From assembly GCF_900119735.1 (NCBI RefSeq), contig NZ_FPJW01000014.1, positions 1 through 41,742 of the forward strand: a stretch of DNA of 41,742 nt. Direction: 5' to 3'. The DNA is from Marinospirillum alkaliphilum DSM 21637 (lineage in GTDB: Bacteria > Pseudomonadota > Gammaproteobacteria > Pseudomonadales > Halomonadaceae). Shown here one piece after another: positions 35,163 through 41,421 of the stretch. Position numbers and translations under genes: made by a program. Every line of letters starts with the position of its first letter. Position 1 is the stretch's first letter. The notes under the pieces were generated by a model. The model was given only the letters and a program-made list of their open reading frames with translations, had not been told where the DNA came from and ran no database searches.

Positions 35163-35232
35163 GTTGTCAGGCTGTCTGCAACATGGATGTTGCAGTAGAG
35201 CATACAGGGACGTACTTGTGCGTCCTGACAAC
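35163..35232 (+). repeat. Cruciform-type repeat element, copy 2
   Basis: GTTGTCAGG (35163-35171) and CCTGACAAC (35224-35232) form a perfect 9-bp closing stem. Inside are CTGCAACA-TGGA-TGTTGCAG (35176-35195 region) and a weaker TAC-AGGGAC-GTA hairpin, giving a three-way-junction shape. It matches the reverse complement of copy 1 across about 60 nt. The remaining parts of the 302-nt gap between the permease and dehydrogenase genes show no gene; a promoter for the dehydrogenase may lie at 35235-35300 but is not clear. Confidence 0.85.
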
Positions 35233-35309
35233 TTTGCCCCTGCTTCACCGACTTCTTAACCACCAATATTCCGGCCACCAACACTTTTTACTTTTCAAGG
35301 TAATGCGCC

Positions 35310-38135
35310 ATGTCTTCTGCTTACTCCGAACTGCATTCCGCCCTTGCTGCCTTTGTTCCGGAACACCGGCTGATCCGTGATGAGCTGCGTCGTCTGGCTT
35401 ATGGTACGGATGCCAGTTTTTACCGGTTGATTCCTGAGCTGGTGGTGCGAGTGGAGTCGGAGCAGGAGGTGCAGCAGTTGTTGCGAGCCTGTGGTGAACG
35501 AGGTTTGCCCATCACCTTCCGGGCAGCAGGTACATCGCTGTCGGGTCAGGCGGTGACGGATTCGGTGCTGATGCAGCTGGGCAATGGCTGGAAAGACCAC
35601 GAAATTCTTGATGATGGCCAGGCGATCCGTCTGAAACCAGGCGTGATTGGTGCACAGGCCAATAAATACCTTGCTCCCCTGCAGCGCAAGATCGGGCCGG
35701 ATCCGGCGTCGATCAATGCCTGCATGATTGGGGGTATTGCCGCCAACAATGCTTCGGGCATGTGTTGTGGTACGGCACAGAATTCTTACAACACCTTAAA
35801 AGACCTGCGGGTGATCCTGGCGGATGGCACCCTGCTGGATACGGCTGACCCGGCATCAGTGCAGGCATTTGGCAGCAGCCATGGTTTTCTACTGCGGCGT
35901 CTGGCGCAGTTGGCTGAACAGACCCGCGCCAATACAGCGCTGGCAGAAAAAATCCGCCATAAATACCGTTTGAAAAACACCACGGGTTACAGCCTGAATG
36001 CGCTGGTGGATTTTGAAGACCCGCTGGAAATCCTGAAACACCTGCTGATCGGTTCCGAAGGCACTCTTGGCTTTATCAGTGAGATCACCTACCACACGGT
36101 GCCAGACTACCCGCACAAGGCGGCGGCACTGATTTATTTCCCGGACATGGCCACTGCCTGTCGCGCCACCACGGCAATGAAACCTACCCCGGTGGCCGCA
36201 GTGGAGTTGCTGGATCGGGCGGCATTACGCGCGGTGCAGGACATGCCGGGCATGCCGGACAATCTGAAACATCTGCCGGAAGAAGCCGCCGCGCTGCTGG
36301 TGGACGTCCGTGGCAGTGATGACCATCATCTGGCAGAAAACATTGCCAGTGTGACCGCTGCGCTGGATGGCATGACCACCCTGCAGCCGGTGGTGTTCAC
36401 CACCGACATCAAAACCTACGAGCTCTACTGGAAAATCCGCAAGGGCACCTTCCCGGCAGTGGGTGCCGAACGAGTGATTGGTACCACGGTGATCATCGAA
36501 GACGTGGCCTTTCCGCTGGAGCGATTGGCAGAAGGCGTGGCCGAACTGCAGGCATTGTTCAAAAAATACCGTTATGACGAAGCCATCCTGTTTGGTCATG
36601 CGCTGGAAGGCAACCTGCATTTTGTCTTCACCCAGGGTTTTGATGATCCGGCGGAAGTGCAGCGATATGAAGCGCTGATGGATGAAGTGGCGCAACTGGT
36701 GGCTGTGAAATATGGCGGTTCGTTAAAAGCCGAACACGGCACCGGACGCAACATGGCTCCTTATGTCGAGCTGGAATGGGGCAGTGATGCCTATGCCCTG
36801 ATGAAAAGCATCAAGCGGCTGTTTGACCCAGCTAACCTGCTGAACCCGGACGTGATTCTGTCGGATGATGCCAGCATTCACCTGAAAAACCTCAAACCCC
36901 TGCCGGAAGCTGATCCGCTGGTGGACAAGTGCATTGAATGTGGTTTCTGTGAAGCCGTCTGCCCGTCACGTCGACTGACCCTGACCCCGCGTCAGCGCAT
37001 TGTGATCTGGCGGGAGTTACAACGCCGCCGTCAGGCTGGGGAAGATCCGGCAGGTATTGATGCACTGGCCGAAGCCTATCAATATCAGGGGCTGGATACC
37101 TGCGCGGCCGATGGCCTGTGTTCCACCCAGTGTCCGGTGGGTATCAACACCGGGGATCTGGTGCGTGGCATCCGCCGTGAACAGAACCTCAAACACCAGA
37201 ACAAAGCAGAATGGATTGCCAGCCATTTTGATGGCGTCACCCGCATGGCTCGCACCGGCCTCCAACTGGCCCAGGTGGGTCGTAAGGTGATCGGTGATGC
37301 TGGCATGAAAGCCAGCCTGAATGGCCTGCGCAAACTGGGTGTGGATGCCGTGGGGCACTGGCGACCCAGCTTGCCCAGGGCGGCTCGCCCGCTCAACAAA
37401 ATCAAACCGGTTACCCCGCCACCCACGGATGCCAATGCGCCTGCAGTGGTTTACTGGCCCTCCTGTGCCAGTCGCGTGCTGGGCAATGATGTTCATGCCG
37501 GTGAACAGGCTTCTCTCAGTGAAGTGACGCTGAACCTGCTGCACAAGGCCGGATATCGGGTGATTATCCCCGAAGGCATCAACAGCCTGTGCTGTGGCAT
37601 GCCGTTTCAGTCCAAGGGCTTGTTTGAAGTGGCCGACCAGAAACAGACTGAACTGCTGGCTGCACTGATGCAGGCTTCAGAGCAGGGCCGATGGCCGGTG
37701 ATCACCGATACCAGCCCCTGTAATCTGCGGGTGAATGAAGGTGGGTTAAAACACTTGCAGTTGATGGAGGCCAGCGAGTTTGTTGCCAATAACCTGCTGC
37801 CGAAACTGAACATCCGTCGTAAACCCGGCAAGGTGGCGGTGCATGTCACCTGCTCCACCACCCGACGCGGCAAGGGTGAGCTGCTGGTGCAACTGGCGCG
37901 AGCCTGTGTAGAGGAAGTGGTATTGCCGGAATCCGTAACCTGCTGTGGCTTTGCCGGAGATCGTGGCTTCCAGCAACCGGAACTGAACGCCTCATCCTTG
38001 CAAGACCTGGCGAAAGAAGTGGCCGGTTGTGAAGCGGGTTATTCCAACAGCCGCACCTGTGAAATTGGCCTGACCGAACATGCCGGGATTCACTACCAGT
38101 CCATTCTTTACCTGGTGGATGAAGTCAGCAGGTAA
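35310..38135 (+). CDS. dld-II: FAD/4Fe-4S D-lactate dehydrogenase (Dld-II type)
   Basis: The 941-residue respiratory dehydrogenase fuses an N-terminal FAD-binding PCMH domain (LPITFRAAGTSLSGQAVTD, GGIAANNASGMCCGT, LKNTTGYSLNALVDF, LLIGSEGTLGFISEITYHTV), an FAD-oxidase C domain (GHALEGNLHFVF, KAEHGTGRNMAPYVELEWG), two 4Fe-4S motifs (C541, C544, C547, C551 in CIECGFCEAVC; C598, C604, C608) and C-terminal CCG domains (NSLCCGMPFQSKG, SVTCCGFAGDRGF). This architecture matches the Dld-II enzymes found beside lldEFG in Shewanella-like operons, which oxidise D-lactate to pyruvate and reduce quinone. AAGG lies 9 nt before the ATG. Glycolate oxidase-like activity is an alternative, but the context favours lactate. 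Confidence 0.94.
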   Translation: MSSAYSELHSALAAFVPEHRLIRDELRRLAYGTDASFYRLIPELVVRVESEQEVQQLLRACGERGLPITFRAAGTSLSGQAVTDSVLMQLGNGWKDHEILDDGQAIRLKPGVIGAQANKYLAPLQRKIGPDPASINACMIGGIAANNASGMCCGTAQNSYNTLKDLRVILADGTLLDTADPASVQAFGSSHGFLLRRLAQLAEQTRANTALAEKIRHKYRLKNTTGYSLNALVDFEDPLEILKHLLIGSEGTLGFISEITYHTVPDYPHKAAALIYFPDMATACRATTAMKPTPVAAVELLDRAALRAVQDMPGMPDNLKHLPEEAAALLVDVRGSDDHHLAENIASVTAALDGMTTLQPVVFTTDIKTYELYWKIRKGTFPAVGAERVIGTTVIIEDVAFPLERLAEGVAELQALFKKYRYDEAILFGHALEGNLHFVFTQGFDDPAEVQRYEALMDEVAQLVAVKYGGSLKAEHGTGRNMAPYVELEWGSDAYALMKSIKRLFDPANLLNPDVILSDDASIHLKNLKPLPEADPLVDKCIECGFCEAVCPSRRLTLTPRQRIVIWRELQRRRQAGEDPAGIDALAEAYQYQGLDTCAADGLCSTQCPVGINTGDLVRGIRREQNLKHQNKAEWIASHFDGVTRMARTGLQLAQVGRKVIGDAGMKASLNGLRKLGVDAVGHWRPSLPRAARPLNKIKPVTPPPTDANAPAVVYWPSCASRVLGNDVHAGEQASLSEVTLNLLHKAGYRVIIPEGINSLCCGMPFQSKGLFEVADQKQTELLAALMQASEQGRWPVITDTSPCNLRVNEGGLKHLQLMEASEFVANNLLPKLNIRRKPGKVAVHVTCSTTRRGKGELLVQLARACVEEVVLPESVTCCGFAGDRGFQQPELNASSLQDLAKEVAGCEAGYSNSRTCEIGLTEHAGIHYQSILYLVDEVSR

Positions 38136-38150
38136 AACAAAACACCTGTC

Positions 38151-38183
38151 GTAACGGGTCCCCACGCATGGTGAACCCGTTAC
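38151..38183 (+). terminator. Stem-loop after the D-lactate dehydrogenase gene
   Basis: GTAACGGGT (38151-38159) pairs perfectly with ACCCGTTAC (38175-38183). It starts 15 nt after the stop codon and marks the end of the lactate genes. No clear T-tract follows, so it may be a processing barrier rather than a true intrinsic terminator. Confidence 0.5.
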
Positions 38184-38760
38184 ACAGATTCTGCTCTTCT
38201 ATACAGTCTATTTTGGTCGCATCCTCAGAAACTGCACGTATGCAAACTGCGTCTGCTCATTTACACCCAGGATTTAAGCGCAATACTCAATAAAAACAAT
38301 ATATTGAGATCGCCCCTGAGAAAATAACGCGCAAGCAAAAAGGATAAAACCGAGCTTGCGGGTTTACACCCCCGCCCCTGCGATGGATCAATAGACTTTT
38401 ACCAGTGAAATCGGTAAGTTGAGTGTAATTTCAGGCTGCTATCCAGCGTGACCAATCAAGCATGCCTTTGAACAAAATGTTATTGCCGGGGCTTGGTTGC
38501 ATCGGTTCAGGCTGGCGACTTCGGAAAAATGTTCAGGTCGCCGCCGCAGTATCGGGCTTTGTTTTAGGTCGTTGCCAGCATCGTGCTGTTGAGCTGTTGA
38601 GCTGTTGAGCTGTTGAGCTGTTGAGCTGTTGAGCTGTTGAGCTGTTGAGCTGTTGCGGGTAACGCAGTCAGAAATTCAGGTGCTGTTGTCCGGATTGGTG
38701 CATCTATACATTCAGTGGTTCAGCCAGTAGGGCGGCAGTGGTTATTTTAGGTGGTGTTGG
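38184..38760. other. Gene-free region between the lactate genes and the cassette array
   Basis: No convincing coding frame is present on either strand over this stretch of nearly 600 bp. It holds a hairpin CTCAATA (38286-38292) with TATTGAG (38302-38308), a GGCGAC/GTCGCC dyad around 38513-38546, and the 8-bp tandem repeat listed separately. An integrase gene, expected on this side of a complete integron, would not fit and is not here. The region may be the eroded 5' end of the array. Confidence 0.6.
38585..38655. repeat. 8-bp tandem repeat (GCTGTTGA)n
   Basis: Eight perfect copies of GCTGTTGA run from 38585 to 38648, followed by a seven-base partial copy to 38655. It lies outside any gene, about 190 bp ahead of the first cassette. 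Short perfect repeats of this kind change copy number by slippage. Confidence 0.95.
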
Positions 38761-38849
38761 CAATAACAAAGTGCAGCAGTTCGCCGCCTGCGGCGGCCGG
38801 ATGTCCTTTCCGCTGCGCTGCAAGGCCACCGCTGTCCACGGCGTTAAAT
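38761..38849 (+). other. attC-like site 1 (degenerate)
   Basis: It begins near AATAAC (38762-38767) and ends with a perfect GTTRRRY core, GTTAAAT (38843-38849). The outer arms AACAAAGTG-CAGC and GCTG-TC-CACGGCGTT pair with a two-base bulge, and an inner GCCGCC/GGCGGC hairpin is present. The left core deviates from RYYYAAC, so the left half may be damaged. Confidence 0.55.
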
Positions 38850-39050
38850 CCTTATAGCTTGGCCCTTAGCTCCGATTTGCAGTATCAGTCGTGATTTGAT
38901 TTCACTACCGTAGTCAACAAGCCACTGATCTTCTACGTGGAGACGCGTACCATCAAAAACAACGGTTCCTTGTTGTCCGCTGGGGTGGGATATTACGCTA
39001 CCCTCAAAAATATCTTCGCCTTGATAATCTTTCCACGGTGCTTTTTTCAT
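38844..39050 (-). CDS. Hypothetical cassette protein, antisense in its cassette
   Basis: The 68-residue soluble protein reads MKKAPWKDYQGEDIFEG, then ISHPSGQQGTVVFDG, VEDQWLVDYGSEIKSRLILQIG and KGQAIRI. It is predicted all-beta with no cysteine or membrane segment. I choose ATG 39050 because GAGGA (39057-39061) lies 6 nt upstream; an ATG at 39056 and a TTG at 39077 are less well placed. Its stop overlaps the core of attC-like site 1, and it runs opposite to the other cassette genes. Small proteins of this type, with an HPSG...GTV...VDYG pattern, occur in other integron arrays as I recall. Function unknown. Confidence 0.7.
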   Translation of the reverse strand: MKKAPWKDYQGEDIFEGSVISHPSGQQGTVVFDGTRLHVEDQWLVDYGSEIKSRLILQIGAKGQAIRI

Positions 39051-39068
39051 TCTCATTCCTCGGTTCGG

Positions 39069-39116
39069 ATTTAACAAAGCAATGCAGCGGATAAACCGCT
39101 GATTGCGGCGTTATAC
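39069..39116 (+). other. attC site 2
   Basis: ATTTAAC (39069-39075) is a perfect RYYYAAC core and GTTATAC (39110-39116) is the GTTRRRY-type core with one mismatch. Between them GCAAT-G-CAGCGG pairs with CCGCTG-ATTGC, leaving a single unpaired G in the left arm, exactly the imperfection expected of attC. The site is short at 48 bp. Confidence 0.88.
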
Positions 39117-39131
39117 ATATCGAGGTAAGCC

Positions 39132-39824
39132 TTGAGCGATAATTGGACTGAAGAAGAGCTGCGTGCATCGGTTGATGCCTATGTTGAAATGCATCGACTT
39201 GAGGCTGCTGGTCAGCCGTTCACAAAAAAGTCGTACTATGAAGATTTGGCTAATAGGTTTGGGCGGACCGTAAAGTCGTATGAATATCGCATGCAGAATA
39301 TTTCCTACGTCTATTCGCTACAAGGTCGCCAGTGGGTTTATGGATTAAAGCCAGCTCGGAATGTTGGGAGTAATGTTATCCAGCACCTTGAGCGGCTAAT
39401 AGCTGCCAGTGAGGGGCAGCAGCTTGGCTCAAATACAGACTTTGACGCGAAAGTTGAGAAGCTGAGGAAAAAACCACCGGCATCACCTCCAAAGGGCAAG
39501 AAAAAACCGGAATCAGTTCAGGCTTCAGTGACGCAATATGTCAGAGATCCTGCTGTGGTTGCATGGGTCCTGGATCAAGCATCTGGACATTGTGAGTGCT
39601 GCGAAGCTCCTGCTCCATTCTATCGAGAGGACGGTTCACCTTTCCTGGAGGTGCATCACGTCCAGCGCTTGGCAGATGGCGGTGAAGATACCGTGAATAA
39701 TGCTGTAGCACTTTGCCCGAACTGCCATCGTGAGTTGCATTACGGCGCTGAGAAGCGAGAATTGGCAAATAAAGTACGCGCAAAAATTGCCCGGTTTCGA
39801 GGGACGAGCGCAGCGAATGTATAA
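39132..39824 (+). CDS. HNH endonuclease cassette gene
   Basis: The 230-residue protein has a C-terminal HNH nuclease module with metal-holding cysteines C154/C157 and C195/C198 (CECC...CPNC), catalytic H175-H176 in LEVHH, N190 and H199. That is the ββα-metal fold of McrA-like restriction enzymes. The N-terminal 80 residues (WTEEELRASVDAYVEMHRLE, FGRTVKSYEYRMQNISYVY) form a helical domain that I recall as common in front of McrA-type HNH nucleases, linked by a basic Pro/Lys stretch (112-127). The start is TTG 39132 with GAGGTAA upstream. It occupies a cassette of its own, with no methyltransferase beside it, which suggests a modification-dependent or otherwise self-safe nuclease. Target unknown. 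Confidence 0.88.
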   Translation: MSDNWTEEELRASVDAYVEMHRLEAAGQPFTKKSYYEDLANRFGRTVKSYEYRMQNISYVYSLQGRQWVYGLKPARNVGSNVIQHLERLIAASEGQQLGSNTDFDAKVEKLRKKPPASPPKGKKKPESVQASVTQYVRDPAVVAWVLDQASGHCECCEAPAPFYREDGSPFLEVHHVQRLADGGEDTVNNAVALCPNCHRELHYGAEKRELANKVRAKIARFRGTSAANV

Positions 39825-39890
39825 CCAGTTGCTGCACTCGGATAAATTATTCGCTGCGCGCCTAATTTACCGGTGAGCAAGGCGTTAGAG
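39819..39890 (+). other. attC site 3
   Basis: GTATAAC (39819-39825), which contains the HNH stop codon, and GTTAGAG (39884-39890) bound a 72-bp site. The left arm TTGCT-G-CAC-T-CGG-A-TAAATTA pairs with TAATTTA-CCG-GTG-AGCAA, leaving unpaired G, T and A on one side. The pattern of outer stem plus extrahelical bases matches attC structure. Confidence 0.9.
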
Positions 39891-39916
39891 CGAGTCCTAA
39901 ACTAAGGGAGCACAAC

Positions 39917-40618
39917 ATGGCAAGATGCACTGCACCAGTACATGGTCATCGAACGGCGAGTGGCGCAGCCAACTGCCCTGCATGCGGTGGACGTTATGGA
40001 AGAAGCTATGGTGGGTACGGCGGCTACGGCTCACACACGCCTTCGCCCTACTCCCCCTCCCCCCCACGAAGCATTGGAAGCAGCGGCGGGTTGAGCCGCA
40101 GCGCAAAGCCGAGGTGGTCGAAACCCGGGTCGTCCGTGTGGTACACCCCTGCTGAAGTGCAGGCTCTCACGCCGATCCGTCGTAGCGTCGAGACGCGAAC
40201 TCCTGCACCGGACATAAGAGACGTTTTTCTCTGCCACGCATGGGACGACCGAGGAGGTGCCGCCAAGGAATTGCACGATCTGCTTGAGGCACGCGGAGTT
40301 TCTGTGTGGTTTAGCGAAAAGGATGTCCTCCTCGGCTCAAGTTTGCTGCGCGAGATCGACAAAGGATTGGCGAAGTCACGAGTCGGCATCGTTTTGGTGA
40401 CCCCTTCATTTTTGAGTCGTGTTCGCGGGGAAGGTATCGCCGATAAAGAGCTTTCGGCACTCTTGGCGCGTGACCTGCTCGTCCCCATCGTTCACAACAC
40501 GACGTACGAGGCCCTCCGCGATGTAAGCCCTCTGCTTGGCTCACGAAGCGGGCTGAGCACAGCAGAAGATCCAATGGATGACGTCGCTGCCAAGCTCGCC
40601 GAGCTGGTTGCGCTCTAA
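39917..40618 (+). CDS. TIR-domain protein with N-terminal zinc-ribbon-like motif (cassette gene)
   Basis: The 233-residue protein has three parts. Residues 1-30 contain C4, H9, H11, C20 and C23 in a probable small metal-binding motif (C-PVHGHR...CPAC). Residues 28-75 are Gly/Ser/Tyr/Pro-rich and probably disordered. Residues 101-233 form a TIR domain: box 1 DVFLCHAWDD, a helix KELHDLLEARGVSVWFSE, box 2 KDVLLGSSLLREIDKGLAKS, strand VGIVLVTPSFLS, and a KEL motif with E178 as the likely catalytic glutamate of NAD-cleaving TIRs. Bacterial TIR proteins often deplete NAD+ during phage infection; that role is inferred here. AGGGAG lies 6 nt before the ATG. No partner sensor gene (such as ThsA) is adjacent. 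Confidence 0.9.
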   Translation: MARCTAPVHGHRTASGAANCPACGGRYGRSYGGYGGYGSHTPSPYSPSPPRSIGSSGGLSRSAKPRWSKPGSSVWYTPAEVQALTPIRRSVETRTPAPDIRDVFLCHAWDDRGGAAKELHDLLEARGVSVWFSEKDVLLGSSLLREIDKGLAKSRVGIVLVTPSFLSRVRGEGIADKELSALLARDLLVPIVHNTTYEALRDVSPLLGSRSGLSTAEDPMDDVAAKLAELVAL

Positions 40619-40684
40619 CAATTTGCTGCACACGGATAAATCACTCACTACGCTCCTGATTTACCGGTGAGCAAGGCGTTAAAT
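40613..40684 (+). other. attC site 4
   Basis: CTCTAAC (40613-40619), which includes the TIR stop codon, and GTTAAAT (40678-40684) bound a 72-bp site. The left arm TTGCT-G-CAC-A-CGG-A-TAAATCA pairs with TGATTTA-CCG-GTG-AGCAA. Relative to site 3 the stem position T-A has become C-G by paired changes. The near identity of sites 3 and 4 points to one parental integron. Confidence 0.9.
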
Positions 40685-40687
40685 TTT

Positions 40688-40716
40688 TTGCCTACCCTTG
40701 TAGACTATGCTGTAAT
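40688..40716 (+). promoter_or_regulatory. Toxin-antitoxin promoter
   Basis: TTGCCT (40688-40693) and TGTAAT (40711-40716, five of six consensus) are 17 nt apart, 34 nt ahead of the antitoxin start. GACTA (40703-40707) and TAGTC (40723-40727) form a dyad across the -10, a likely operator for autoregulation by the antitoxin. Confidence 0.65.
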
Positions 40717-40749
40717 ACACTGTAGTCACCAAATTCGAGGGTCATAGTC

Positions 40750-41022
40750 ATGAGCGTCACCACAGTTCGCCTTCAAGCAGAAGTTGAACAGCATCTGGAA
40801 GCAATCGCCAGCAGGCTGCACCGTAGCAAAGGCTGGGTAATCAACCAGGCATTGTCGGAATACATAGAAAAGCAGCAGCTTGAGCAAGAGCGGTGGAAAC
40901 AAACGTTAGAGGCAATGGAGTCTGCTGCCCAAGGCAAGGTTGTTGATGCCAGCGAGGTCCACAGTTGGCTTAATAGCTGGGGAACCGAAAACGAGCAAGA
41001 TGCGCCGAGGTCAGGTAAGTGA
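40750..41022 (+). CDS. Ribbon-helix-helix antitoxin (ParD/CopG-like)
   Basis: The 90-residue protein begins with a ribbon-helix-helix DNA-binding domain: the strand VTTVRLQAEVEQHLEAIASRLHRS followed by KGWVINQALSEYIEKQQLE. It has a variable C-terminal tail (about 50-90) that would wrap the toxin. It should repress its own promoter and neutralise the ParE-like partner. GAGGG lies about 8 nt before the ATG. The stop overlaps the toxin start (GTGA), giving translational coupling with antitoxin first, the usual order. Both genes form one cassette. Confidence 0.88.
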   Translation: MSVTTVRLQAEVEQHLEAIASRLHRSKGWVINQALSEYIEKQQLEQERWKQTLEAMESAAQGKVVDASEVHSWLNSWGTENEQDAPRSGK

Positions 41023-41300
41023 AGCTGGTTTACACGGACGAAGCCATTGATGATTTGAAACGCCTCAGGGAGTTCATTGCGGTGCACAGCCCGTCGGCGG
41101 CAGCCAGGATTGCCACCGAACTGGTTGGCAAAATCGAATTACTTCCAGAATTCCCCAAAATGGGCACACCAGTTGAAATGGCACCGGTGCCTGACTCTAT
41201 TCGAGATATGGTTTTCGGAAAATACGTCGTTCGATATTCAGTTCATGCCAGTGCCATCATTATTCTCCGGGTGTGGCATGACCTTGAGGGTGAACGATAG
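41019..41300 (+). CDS. ParE/RelE-superfamily toxin
   Basis: The 93-residue protein matches the ParE type: KLVYTDEAIDDLKRLREFI, then ARIATELVGKIELLPEFPKMGTPV and a C-terminal RDMVFGKYVVRYSVHASAIIILRVWHDLE. ParE toxins poison DNA gyrase, whereas RelE relatives cut mRNA on the ribosome; the lack of an obvious RelE catalytic set and the ParE-like LREFI start favour the former, but this is not certain. The start is GTG 41019, overlapping the antitoxin stop by 4 nt, with AGGTAA upstream. In cassette arrays such modules help stabilise the array. Confidence 0.88.
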   Translation: MKLVYTDEAIDDLKRLREFIAVHSPSAAARIATELVGKIELLPEFPKMGTPVEMAPVPDSIRDMVFGKYVVRYSVHASAIIILRVWHDLEGER

Positions 41301-41302
41301 TA

Positions 41303-41380
41303 ATTTAACCAAACACGGCACTCGGACGCCCTTGTCTCCGCTTCGCTACATCAAGGTTGCCGGTGCGCTCTGCGTTCAGG
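41303..41380 (+). other. attC-like site 5 (degenerate right core)
   Basis: ATTTAAC (41303-41309) is a perfect RYYYAAC core placed just after the toxin stop. The right core is GTTCAGG (41374-41380), which departs from GTTRRRY. Between them G-CAC-T-CGG pairs with CCG-GTG-C, again leaving unpaired G and T as in site 3, and CCTTG pairs with CAAGG further in. Confidence 0.65.
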
Positions 41381-41386
41381 CTGTAG

Positions 41387-41421
41387 AAAAACCACCCGAA
41401 CTATGCTTTGATCGGGTTTTT
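41387..41421 (+). terminator. Possible terminator after the toxin-antitoxin cassette
   Basis: ACCCGA (41394-41399) pairs with TCGGGT (41412-41417), followed by TTTT; an upstream A-run could extend the stem around a three-base bulge. It lies between attC-like site 5 and the insertion element. No gene is seen in 41301-41434. Confidence 0.5.

Noticed and set aside
38585-38655. Possible CRISPR array
   Set aside because: The repeats are 8 bp and directly adjacent with no spacers; it is a simple tandem repeat. No CRISPR array or cas gene was seen anywhere in the window.
38136-38760. Search for an integrase gene and attI site to the left of the array
   Set aside because: No frame on either strand is long enough or looks like a tyrosine recombinase, and no clear attI core was found; the array is therefore reported as integrase-less.
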